NCBI GenBank assembly: GCA_031258155.1
Contig: JAIRNH010000019.1
Location: forward strand, 57,941-121,940
DNA from: Helicobacteraceae bacterium
GTDB taxonomy: Bacteria; Campylobacterota; Campylobacteria; Campylobacterales; SZUA-545
Direction: 5' to 3'
DNA length: 64,000 nucleotides
Positions 8,288 to 15,902 of the stretch are shown one piece after another. The position numbers and the translations under genes were made by a program. The stretch's first letter is position 1, and each line of letters starts with the position of its first letter. The notes under the pieces are model-generated. The model made no database searches. It had not been told where the DNA came from and saw only the letters and a program-made list of their open reading frames with translations.

Positions 8288-10351
8288 CTATCGTTCGTCG
8301 TATATATACGCGGTAAATGGACCAATTCCGGAAGCCTTAGCCGTCAATATGGGTCTGAAACCCGTGAAACGCGCGTTAATATCGCCAAGAAAAACATAAA
8401 CGGCGTCGTAATCAATCGGATCGCTTGACGAAAGCCGTTCGATATTTATCTCTCGCGTTTTGTTTTTAAGCGCGTAAGTCTTGCTGTTTATGTATTTAGC
8501 TAAATTTACGAGATTCGATATTTGCCAATCGTATTTTGCGTCGTCGTTAATCACAATTAGTCGTTTATCCAACTTTGCGTAGGCGCTCAACGCGACGATA
8601 AAATCATGATTTTTTCTACGCGCTTCAATTTCGTCGTCTAAGCTAAATACTCTGCAAGATAGCAGCAAAGCGATCGCGATCGACCAAAAAAGCGCGCGGC
8701 GGTTGTTAAAATATAAATATTTACTCCAACAGATCAGCGAAGGAGCGAACATGAACGCAACGGGGGCGTAATAGTAATATGCGCGCGGCAAGTTGAGAAA
8801 ACCTAAGATTAAGTATGCGCACACGAACGCGCACGCCGCAAATAGCGTCGCGTCATAAAATAGATGAGCGCGATCTTTTTTAACCGTAATAAACCAGCCG
8901 CGAACGGCGGAAAAGATAAATAGGATAATAAACAGCCACGTCTTAGCAAATAAAGCGGCGTGTTCGGAAAGAGTAACAGCGTTTTCGTCTATGCGATAAA
9001 AAGAGGTTGTTAGTTTTATTGTAGTCCAATAGTATATCAGCAGAAAAATAGCGCCGTTAATAATTAACGCCGCGTTAAACGCAACGCGATTTCTTGTTTT
9101 TGGCGCGAAGAGAAACGAAAAGAGCGCAAATACTATAAAAACGCCAAACATAGGCTCTTTTTGATAAGTCGCGTAAATAGCGGTCAGCAGCGCGGCGACA
9201 TACCACGCAATCTTGTCGCTATCATACGCTTTTTTATACAGAAGCAAAAAAATAACAATCGTTAAAGAGAGCAAGCGCTCAGGATATATTATCTCCATAA
9301 AAGCTTTTATCGATCGGTTGAGCGAAAGCAGAATAACGATCAGAAAAAAAGCGTTTATATAACGGCTGGCAATTTTATCTTTGTCGCTTTGGCTTATAAG
9401 GTATGTCATCGCGCATATAGTAGCGATAAAAGTAATAAGATTGATAAAATAAAACCCTTGCGAGCTAAAACCGTATGGCAAAAACCATAATAGATTATAA
9501 TCGGTGTTGGCAAGCGGGAAAAATCTGCCGTCCGCCCTTGGCGTATGATACAAAAAGAGGTCGTCTAGGCTTATAGGCAGATGAAATCTTCCTTCCTGAT
9601 TGAAGGTAAAGCCTGCCGAAACCATAATAAAATATGCGACAAACAAAATCAAAATTACGAGAGCCGAACGATATACAAACAACGCCTTTTTTTCATCGTA
9701 GAAATAATCGTATATTTTTTGTATAGTTTGATTCGAAGAACGCCGCCGAATAGCCGCAAAGACCAACGCAATAATAGACGCTATAAAACTTAACAAAGCG
9801 ATTGACGCTACGACGCTGCCAAGCGCGTTTGCTTTATGCGCTTTAAGTTTAGCGGGCGCGATAATATCAAGATTATTGTTTTTGTTTTGCAAAAATTCAA
9901 TAATAAGCGTTTGCGTAGCTTCGGGAATATCAAATTTTATATCGTAATTTTTGGCAAGACCGTCCTCAATATACGGGGCGCTTTTATCGGCATACGGATT
10001 TAGCGTCTCTTGCGCGATTAGGTTATCGTCCGCGTATATTTTAACGACTACGCCGTCCGGCGCCTCCGAACTCAGTAGATCAACGTTACGATATTTATAA
10101 ACGCCAAAAGTAAATTCGCCGCGCTTAGGGAACGAATAAATCTTATTGCTTTTTATGATAATACGTAAAGTTTCATCGTCTAATCTTAACGGCGGAAAGT
10201 TCCTAGTGTCTATAAAGTAACTTTTGCTTTTATTATGCTCGAAGTATTGCGCGCTTAAAGTCTCGATCGCGTATAAGGCAAAGATCGCTCCCGAACAAAC
10301 GGCGATTATGATTAAGAATATGGGATTAAGCCATATACGCTTTGTTTGCAT
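8288..10351 (-). CDS. Large polytopic membrane protein, probable GT-C type glycosyltransferase
   Basis: A 687-residue integral membrane protein. One membrane segment lies near residues 10-28, followed by about 140 residues predicted outside, then ten or more hydrophobic segments from about 175 to 570 and a soluble C-terminal part. An acidic pair (SLDDLFLYHTPRADGRFFP, about residue 260) lies in the first loop after early membrane helices, the position of the catalytic acid in GT-C lipid-linked sugar transferases. With GtrA and a DPM1-like GT2 in the same operon it fits the serotype-specific third gene of gtr-type clusters, which moves a sugar from undecaprenyl phosphate to a surface glycan. 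The ATG shares a base with the gtrA stop (TAATG). Specificity cannot be read from sequence. Confidence 0.6.
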   Translation of the reverse strand: MQTKRIWLNPIFLIIIAVCSGAIFALYAIETLSAQYFEHNKSKSYFIDTRNFPPLRLDDETLRIIIKSNKIYSFPKRGEFTFGVYKYRNVDLLSSEAPDGVVVKIYADDNLIAQETLNPYADKSAPYIEDGLAKNYDIKFDIPEATQTLIIEFLQNKNNNLDIIAPAKLKAHKANALGSVVASIALLSFIASIIALVFAAIRRRSSNQTIQKIYDYFYDEKKALFVYRSALVILILFVAYFIMVSAGFTFNQEGRFHLPISLDDLFLYHTPRADGRFFPLANTDYNLLWFLPYGFSSQGFYFINLITFIATICAMTYLISQSDKDKIASRYINAFFLIVILLSLNRSIKAFMEIIYPERLLSLTIVIFLLLYKKAYDSDKIAWYVAALLTAIYATYQKEPMFGVFIVFALFSFLFAPKTRNRVAFNAALIINGAIFLLIYYWTTIKLTTSFYRIDENAVTLSEHAALFAKTWLFIILFIFSAVRGWFITVKKDRAHLFYDATLFAACAFVCAYLILGFLNLPRAYYYYAPVAFMFAPSLICWSKYLYFNNRRALFWSIAIALLLSCRVFSLDDEIEARRKNHDFIVALSAYAKLDKRLIVINDDAKYDWQISNLVNLAKYINSKTYALKNKTREINIERLSSSDPIDYDAVYVFLGDINARFTGFRPILTAKASGIGPFTAYIYDER

Positions 10352-10785
10352 TACTTTGCTCCTCGTAAATTAAACACAAAAAACCGCTGTCCGCAGTAGT
10401 TGCATATAGTAAATATACACATACCGACAAACAGCGCGATATTATCTCTAGCGCTTTGCTCAAGCGCTTCTAGCAAATAATATATCATAGGCTTTGCGAT
10501 CGAGTAAGCGATAACGTAACAGATCGCTATATTTAAAGCAAAAAGCGCAATTTGCCTTTGCGAGCGCTCTTTGTTTTCAAACGTCCAGCGTTTATTCATA
10601 AAAAAGCTAAAAACGCTGGCAATGATATAACTACTCGCCGAAGAGAGCCAATAGCCGCAACCAGCTAGGTTATAGAGTCCGAACATAATCGCCGCGCCCA
10701 ATAATACGTTTGCGTAGCCAACCGCTACGAATCTGACTATTGATTTGTCCAATACTAAAGATTTAACTTTGTTGATCATTTTCAC
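10351..10785 (-). CDS. GtrA family membrane protein (putative lipid-linked sugar flippase)
   Basis: A 144-residue protein with four hydrophobic segments, the standard GtrA size and layout. Family features include the N-terminal RFVAVGYANVLLGA helix, the loop SFFMNKRWTFENK (usual pattern 'F..nr.wtF') and a final helix ending near CNYCGQRFFVF. GtrA proteins are thought to flip undecaprenyl-phosphate-linked glucose or related sugars across the inner membrane. The gene overlaps the 3' end of the deacetylase gene by 23 bp and the next gene by one base, so the operon is tightly coupled. Confidence 0.88.
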   Translation of the reverse strand: MKMINKVKSLVLDKSIVRFVAVGYANVLLGAAIMFGLYNLAGCGYWLSSASSYIIASVFSFFMNKRWTFENKERSQRQIALFALNIAICYVIAYSIAKPMIYYLLEALEQSARDNIALFVGMCIFTICNYCGQRFFVFNLRGAK

Positions 10786-11575
10786 GATTTAGTCGCGCAT
10801 AATTGGAAATAACAAAAAGCTCTTTAAGAGCGGCGTTTATAACCGCGCTATGTTCGCTAGAATTAAGATTTGGGTGTATTATAGCTTCGATGATTCCGTC
10901 GTTTGCCGCCCTAACGCCGTATTTTATAGCGTCAAAATCCATCATGCCCGTATAGCCTACGCCAATAACGCTATCATTGCTTCTAAGCGGTTTAACTATA
11001 TGTTTTAGGTTTATTTTTGTGAATAGATTAAGCAAGGCTATTTTCACAATATTGATCGGATATTTGAGCGTAAATATCTTGCCTATGCAAGGGACAATAT
11101 ATGGTTTTTCATATTGCGTTCTAATAAACGAAATCTTATATTCGTTTGCAAGTTTGACCGCGATCTTAAAAATGGGGGTAATAGCGTGCGTATGTACGTG
11201 CGAATCAAGATGATCGATACGGCAAACGCTTCGCGCCCGCTCTATTTGAGCGCGAAATTCTACTTCGACGGCTTCCAAAAACCCTTTAGCTCTCGATCTA
11301 AGCAAAATGCCGATAAATCCTTTATTAAATAGTCCTTGCTTGTTGGTTAGCGCCGAAGCGTTTGTCAGCGATTGCCCTTCTATTATATTTAGATGAACGC
11401 CGACGCTAAGATTTGGACAACGCTTAATAATATCGACAGCCTCGTTAAACTCCTCGCCATTTACCATCAGACTCGCGCTTTTTAGAACGCCGCTATTGTA
11501 TCCTTCGAGGATCGCCATATTACGAGAGTGGTTAAGACCCAAATCGTCGGCGTTTATAATCACAATTTTGCTCAT
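10763..11575 (-). CDS. ChbG/HpnK (YdjC) family carbohydrate deacetylase
   Basis: A 270-residue protein of the YdjC/ChbG/HpnK family, metal-dependent enzymes that remove acetyl groups from N-acetylated sugars. Seen motifs: IINADDLGLNHSRN (the metal-binding Asp-Asp at residues 10-11), VGVHLNIIEG (His near 60), and HLDSHVHTHA (a His cluster at about 122-130), together the expected metal site. It overlaps the GT2 gene upstream by 4 bp (ATGA type) and gtrA downstream. In hopanoid clusters HpnK acts on a lipid-linked sugar; by analogy it may deacetylate the sugar carried by undecaprenyl phosphate here. That substrate is inference. Confidence 0.82.
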   Translation of the reverse strand: MSKIVIINADDLGLNHSRNMAILEGYNSGVLKSASLMVNGEEFNEAVDIIKRCPNLSVGVHLNIIEGQSLTNASALTNKQGLFNKGFIGILLRSRAKGFLEAVEVEFRAQIERARSVCRIDHLDSHVHTHAITPIFKIAVKLANEYKISFIRTQYEKPYIVPCIGKIFTLKYPINIVKIALLNLFTKINLKHIVKPLRSNDSVIGVGYTGMMDFDAIKYGVRAANDGIIEAIIHPNLNSSEHSAVINAALKELFVISNYARLNRENDQQS

Positions 11576-12570
11576 TTTTGCTTGCGAATTATAAAGTGCG
11601 GACGGCGCTTCACCTCGCTATATGTTTTTGCCAAATATTCGCCTAATATACCGGTGGTGAAAAGCTGTACGCCAGCGCAAAACAGAACTATACAAACGGT
11701 GGAAGCCCACCCTTGCACCGGATCGCCGAACATCAGTTTGCGAACTATGATAAATATAACCGCGCATATCGAGAGCGCAAACAGGATAACCCCTAGTAAC
11801 GAGGCAAAGGCGAGCAGTTTAGACGAAAAGGCGACAATTCCGTCCAGAGAGTATAAAAATAATTTGCGAAAAGACCATTTTGTATCGCCGCCGGCACGTC
11901 GTTGATTTTCGTAATGAAACCATTTTGTTCTAAACCCAATCCACTGAAATATGCCTTTAGAGAAGCGATTGCGCTCGCTTAACGATAACGCCGCATTCAC
12001 ATATTGCCTTGACATCATACGAAAGTCGCCCGCGCCGTCGATAATTTCCATATCGGATAATTTGTTTATTACGCGATAAAACGCGCGACTTAGCGCCGCG
12101 CGCAATTTTGAATCTCCCGTTCTTGTTCGTATCGTTCCCGCGCAGTCATATTCGCCGCTTTTGAGCGCCTCTAGCATAACGGGTAGCAAAGTTGGCGGAT
12201 GTTGTAAATCCGCGTCGATTATAACGACAAAATCGCCCTTTGCCGCCTGCAAACCAGCCAACATCGCCGCCTCTTTACCGAAGTTTCGACTGAAAATTAT
12301 GAAACGCGCTCGATCGTCTCTCTCGCTTAGCTCTTGAATTATTGTAGGAGTGTCGTCTAGCGAGCCGTCGTCGATGAAAATAAACTCGACGCTAACGCCC
12401 GCGCTTTCTAGCTCTTTAACCGCTTTGCTAATCTCTTCGTAGAAAAGCGGTATCGTCTCTTTTTCGTTGTAACACGGGACTACGACGGAAAGGACGACGC
12501 TATTTCCGCAAGCGAGGGGGGGGGGGGGGTGGATGGATAACTCTTCTTGCGCGACGGCGGCATTGCTCAA
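11572..12570 (-). CDS. GT2 polyprenyl-phosphate glycosyltransferase (GtrB/ArnC-like), phase variable, frame ON
   Basis: A 332-residue GT2 enzyme of the DPM1/GtrB class, which transfers a sugar from a nucleotide donor to undecaprenyl phosphate. The GT-A domain shows SVVVPCYNE, the DDGS motif (FIDDGSLDDT), the acceptor motif IIDADLQHPP and GAGDFRMM; two membrane segments follow at about 240-265 and 280-305, as in GtrB. The start is taken as TTG 12570, with AAGGA six bases upstream. About 40 bp inside the gene lies a run of 14 C (coding strand) that encodes most of HPPPPL. At 14 the TTG frame is open; gain or loss of one base would truncate it. First gene of the glycan operon, so slippage would affect the whole modification. 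Confidence 0.88.
   Translation of the reverse strand: MSNAAVAQEELSIHPPPPLACGNSVVLSVVVPCYNEKETIPLFYEEISKAVKELESAGVSVEFIFIDDGSLDDTPTIIQELSERDDRARFIIFSRNFGKEAAMLAGLQAAKGDFVVIIDADLQHPPTLLPVMLEALKSGEYDCAGTIRTRTGDSKLRAALSRAFYRVINKLSDMEIIDGAGDFRMMSRQYVNAALSLSERNRFSKGIFQWIGFRTKWFHYENQRRAGGDTKWSFRKLFLYSLDGIVAFSSKLLAFASLLGVILFALSICAVIFIIVRKLMFGDPVQGWASTVCIVLFCAGVQLFTTGILGEYLAKTYSEVKRRPHFIIRKQK
12516..12529 (-). repeat. Homopolymeric tract, 14 C on the coding strand (phase-variation tract)
   Basis: Fourteen consecutive G on the plus strand, read as C on the minus strand, within codons 14-19 of the GT2 gene. Tracts of 8 or more G/C inside surface-glycan genes are classic slipped-strand contingency loci in Campylobacter and Helicobacter. 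The count of 14 is read from this assembly and such tracts are often mis-sized, so the ON call is provisional. Confidence 0.85.
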
Positions 12571-12653
12571 CTTTCATCCTTGTAATTATGTTCTGCATTA
12601 TAACGAAAACGTTTGATTATGGACGATAGTCCGCAATTGCCGCGACTTAAGGA

Positions 12654-12659
12654 TATAAT
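12654..12659 (+). promoter_or_regulatory. Probable -10 element (TATAAT) of purT
   Basis: A perfect TATAAT lies 25 bp before the purT ATG in the short gap divergent to the glycan operon. AAGGA at about 12673-12677 provides the ribosome binding site. No clear -35 is visible. Confidence 0.55.
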
Positions 12660-12683
12660 TTCCAAAAATTTTAAGGATAGCCG

Positions 12684-13853
12684 ATGGATTTTGGAGCGCC
12701 CTACAAAAACGCAAACGTAAAAATTATGCTGCTTGGCGGCGGAGAGCTGGGCAAAGAGATCGCCTTCGAGGCTCAACGAATGGGTCTCGAAGTCGTCGCT
12801 CTGGATCGTTACGCCAACGCCCCCGCGCACCTCGCGGCAAACAAGGCATACGCGATCGACCTAAAGGATAAATCGCGGATATTAGAGATCATAAGAAGCG
12901 AAAAACCCTCGTTTATACTGCCAGAAATCGAGGCGATCAGCATAGAGGCGCTGATAGAAGCCGAAGCGGAGGGATACCGCGTCATACCAAACGCCCGCGC
13001 CGTCCAACTGACGATGAACCGCAGAGGCGTTAGAGAGCTTGCCTCCGAAACGCTCAAGCTGAAAACCAGCGCTTACAGATTTGTAAAAACCTACGACGAA
13101 CTTGTCAAAGCCGCCGAAGCGATCGGCTATCCGTGCGTGATCAAACCCGTGATGAGCAGCAGCGGACACGGGCAGAGCGTCGCAAAAAGTTTCGCCGATC
13201 TCGAAAAGAGTTTCGATTTTGCGCAAAAGGACGCGCGCGGCGACGCGAGCGAGCTTATCGTAGAGGAGTTTATTCCGTTTGATTTCGAGATTACTCTGCT
13301 TACCGCGCGCACCGAAAACGAAACGCGCTTCTGTCCTCCGATCGGGCATATCCAAAAAGACGGCGATTACGTTTATAGTTGGCAGCCGACGGAGTTAAGC
13401 GCCAATGTTCGCGAAAAAGCCGAGTCGATCGCAAAGCGCGTTACGGACGCTTTGGGCGGGCGGGGCATTTTCGGCGTGGAGCTGTTTATCAAGGGCGAGG
13501 AGGTATATTTTAGCGAGGTCAGCCCGCGTCCGCACGATACGGGAATGGTTACGCTAATTACGCAAAGCCAGAGCGAATTCGCGCTTCATATTCGCGCCGT
13601 CTTAGGTTTGCCGCTTGGTTTTAGCCTGCTTACGGCGGGAGCGAGCGCGGCGTATAAAGCCCAAAACGAAAGCGCGAATCCGACGCTTGAGATACCGGAC
13701 GAAATATTTAGCGACGACTCGTTTGTTCGGATTTTTGGCAAACCCGTAAGCCGCAAAGGGCGCAGGCTCGCGGTGGTGTTAACCGCCGGCGCGACAAGCC
13801 AAAAGGCGCTTGATAAAGCCAAAGCGCTGGTTCAGTTAATCAAAGATCGCTGA
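12684..13853 (+). CDS. purT: Formate-dependent phosphoribosylglycinamide formyltransferase 2
   Basis: A 389-residue ATP-grasp enzyme of purine synthesis that makes formyl-GAR from GAR, formate and ATP, an alternative to folate-dependent PurN. The N-terminal pre-ATP-grasp fold starts [15 protein letters not shown] and continues [12 protein letters not shown]; the ATP-grasp domain includes [17 protein letters not shown] at about residue 152; the catalytic metal region shows [20 protein letters not shown] and HDTGMVT near 275-295. Length matches the family (about 390). It stands alone after a TATAAT promoter and is 28-34 bp before dxr, with which it may be co-transcribed. Confidence 0.96.
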   Translation: MDFGAPYKNANVKIMLLGGGELGKEIAFEAQRMGLEVVALDRYANAPAHLAANKAYAIDLKDKSRILEIIRSEKPSFILPEIEAISIEALIEAEAEGYRVIPNARAVQLTMNRRGVRELASETLKLKTSAYRFVKTYDELVKAAEAIGYPCVIKPVMSSSGHGQSVAKSFADLEKSFDFAQKDARGDASELIVEEFIPFDFEITLLTARTENETRFCPPIGHIQKDGDYVYSWQPTELSANVREKAESIAKRVTDALGGRGIFGVELFIKGEEVYFSEVSPRPHDTGMVTLITQSQSEFALHIRAVLGLPLGFSLLTAGASAAYKAQNESANPTLEIPDEIFSDDSFVRIFGKPVSRKGRRLAVVLTAGATSQKALDKAKALVQLIKDR

Positions 13854-13887
13854 TGGTTTCGCGCGTTAAATCGGCTAAAGATTGTCG

Positions 13888-14961
13888 ATGGTTCTGCTAG
13901 GATCGACGGGATCGATCGGTTGCGCGACGCTTGACGTAGCCGCGCGTTTTAACCTGCCGATCGAAACGCTGATCGCGGGGTTTAACGCCGAGCGCCTAAA
14001 CGAGCAGATCGGACGTTTTAAGCCGCGACGCGTGGCGGTCGCCGATCGCCAAAGCGCCGAAAAGATCGATTTCCCGAACGTCAAATACGGCGAAGAGGCG
14101 ATCTTGGAGGCGATCGAGGAAAGCGAGAGCGAGCTTGTCGTGAACGCGCTCGTGGGATTTGCGGGTTTGCGCCCGACGCTAAAGGCGCTACAAAGCGGCA
14201 AACGGCTTGCCCTCGCCAACAAAGAGTCTCTGGTGTGCGCGGGCGCGTTTATCGACGCTAATAAGATTCGCCCGATCGACAGCGAACATTTTGGAGCGTG
14301 GTATCTCAATCCAAGCCGAGCGATCAAACGAATAATTCTTACCGCAAGCGGCGGCGCGCTTAGGGATTTGCCGATCGCTAAGATCGAAAACGCGCCGATC
14401 GAGCGCGTTTTGCGCCACCCGAACTGGTCTATGGGCGCGAAAATCACGATCGACAGCGCTACAATGGTCAATAAATTGTTCGAGCTTTTGGAGGCGCGAT
14501 GGCTCTTTGATACGACGCAAATTGACGCGGCGGTTGAACGAAGCTCGTTTTTCCACGCGCTGATCGAGTTTGCCGACGGCTGTATGACCGCGCAAGCCTC
14601 GCCGACGGATATGCGTTTGGCGATAGCCTACGCGATTTTGGGCGAGTTAAACGATCCGATCGCGGGCGAAATAGACCTTTTTAGTTTGCCGCCTATTCGT
14701 TTCGAGCCGATCGAAACGGCGCGTTATCCCGTATGGGCGCTCAAAGGGACGCTGCTATCAACGCCCGAACTAGGCGTCGTTCTCAACGCGGCGAACGAGG
14801 CGGCGCTAAAGCGCTATCGATCCAAAGAGATCAGTTTCGGCGCAATCTCTCGCGTTATCTTAGCCGCCTTTGATCGCTTCAACGCGCCGCCCAAAACGAT
14901 CGACGAGGCGCTCGCCCTACACGCCGAAGTTTACGAACGCGCCATAACTCAAAAGCCCTAA
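13888..14961 (+). CDS. dxr: 1-deoxy-D-xylulose 5-phosphate reductoisomerase
   Basis: A 357-residue enzyme that converts DXP to MEP with NADPH, the committed step of the non-mevalonate isoprenoid pathway. Motifs: NADPH-binding VLLGSTGSIG at the very N-terminus, ALANKESLV at about residue 110, the flexible loop and metal/substrate segment HPNWSMGAKITIDSATM at about 175-190, and FELLEARWLF. The ATG at 13888 is chosen because family members begin just before GSTGSIG; an in-frame TTG at 13882 would add two residues. The length suits the short epsilonproteobacterial form. Confidence 0.96.
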   Translation: MVLLGSTGSIGCATLDVAARFNLPIETLIAGFNAERLNEQIGRFKPRRVAVADRQSAEKIDFPNVKYGEEAILEAIEESESELVVNALVGFAGLRPTLKALQSGKRLALANKESLVCAGAFIDANKIRPIDSEHFGAWYLNPSRAIKRIILTASGGALRDLPIAKIENAPIERVLRHPNWSMGAKITIDSATMVNKLFELLEARWLFDTTQIDAAVERSSFFHALIEFADGCMTAQASPTDMRLAIAYAILGELNDPIAGEIDLFSLPPIRFEPIETARYPVWALKGTLLSTPELGVVLNAANEAALKRYRSKEISFGAISRVILAAFDRFNAPPKTIDEALALHAEVYERAITQKP

Positions 14962-15045
14962 AATTACTGGCGGTATTAAATACCCGTTTTCACGCGTATG
15001 ACAAGAAAGAGGCGATATAGCGCGCATTGTCATTCTCGTCCTCCC
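14962..15045. repeat. REP-like palindromic sequence after dxr
   Basis: At about 14977-15003 the sequence AATACCCGTTTTCACGCGTATGAC has imperfect dyad symmetry and resembles the short extragenic palindromes of the 'GTCATnCCCGC' type seen immediately downstream. It lies 20 bp past the dxr stop and may act as a transcript end. Confidence 0.35.
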
Positions 15046-15145
15046 GTCATTCCCGCGTAGGCGGGAATCCATAGAAATAACGTAATGCGATTGTTTGTTG
15101 TCTTTACGAAATACCGGAAATGGATTCCCGCTTTGCGGGAATGAC
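15046..15145. repeat. Inverted-repeat element about 100 bp long (dRS3-like/MITE-like)
   Basis: Two palindromic arms face each other: GTCATTCCCGC-gtag-GCGGGAATCCA at 15046-15071 and TGGATTCCCGC-ttt-GCGGGAATGAC at 15121-15145. They are near-perfect reverse complements of one another, flanking about 50 bp. Each core fits ATTCCC-N7/8-GGGAAT, the form of the neisserial dRS3 repeats; similar units occur between genes in many proteobacteria. A further GGAATGACGGGA at about 15157 hints at a second, decayed copy. No transposase is nearby. Short peptides translated from this element are spurious. Confidence 0.75.
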
Positions 15146-15430
15146 AGGGGGGCGGGGAATGACGGGATGGATGGGGGGAGGGAGGGGGACGACAATAGCG
15201 CGTCGGAGGGCTTGCGCGCCTCCTAGCCAAACAGCGGCAAATCGCCTGTCGGATTGCGCCGTCAGATTGAGGTTTGCGCGCCATTGCGAGCGGAGTATGC
15301 CCTAATCTATTGAAACGTTTGCCGCAACGCGGTTATATGAACACAATCATAAAAGGCAATAACAAGGACTTGTTTTGAAACGCTGACGCAGCGCGGCTAT
15401 ACGGGCAAATCGCAAGCGTAACGCGTCGGG

Positions 15431-15547
15431 GTTGTTGTTGGGGATTGTCGTCTTTAGCTCGCGGCTGTCCGCGCGAGTAAATTGCGACGCAAATAGAGTT
15501 GTTATTCAAGAATTGTCGCCTTTGACAGGCGGCTGTCCGCGCGATCG
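15431..15547. repeat. Decayed tandem copies of the pbpC 3' end
   Basis: The region 15867-15954, spanning the pbpC stop codon and its last codons, recurs in degenerate form at 15470-15547 and again, partly, at 15431-15477. All share CGCGAGTAAATTGCGACGC (two copies exact) and/or the block TTTnnCnnGCGGCTnTCCG. The copies lie 320-430 bp beyond the gene end. They are non-coding remnants, apparently from duplication of the gene terminus. Confidence 0.65.
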
Positions 15548-15902
15548 CTGTAGGAGCTCTTAAAGAAAGAGACTCGGATCGATCTCTTGTGGTTGCGCTT
15601 TACGAGAGGGTTCGTTGAAAAAAGGTAACGTTTATGCGGCATCTTGAACGCGCAAAAACGAAAAATTTGGCTCTAACCTTGTGACAACGCGGCTAATGGA
15701 TCGCGAGTCCATAAGCCAAACCCAGCGTTACGGCAAGATCGCGGACGCTCGTATGCGGGAGACTGTTACCGCGCTTGCGAAGTCGATTCTGGAACGAGAG
15801 CGCGCTGGAGTCGCATTTTAAGCGACGTTTTTCACAAAAGTCGCTTTCTTTACATCGCCCTACAATCGCGCGAGTAAATTGCGACGCGCGCGAATAGAAA
15901 CG
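15548..15902. other. Intergenic stretch before pbpC 3' end
   Basis: About 350 bp with no convincing ORF or RNA. TCGCATTTTAAGCGACGTTTTTCACAAAAGTCGCTTTC (split here only as a description of 15810-15846) contains GCGAC/GTCGC inverted segments that could act as a terminator, but the stem is imperfect. Confidence 0.3.

Noticed and set aside
12567..12830. 87-codon minus-strand ORF upstream of the GT2 gene
   Set aside because: It overlaps the 5' end of purT antisense and covers the purT promoter; composition is that of a shadow frame.
14917..15305. Several overlapping ORFs on both strands across the inverted-repeat element
   Set aside because: They translate the palindromic repeat itself (SGNPFP.. 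and MDSRLRGNDG-type peptides are common artefacts of this repeat class) and have no ribosome binding sites.
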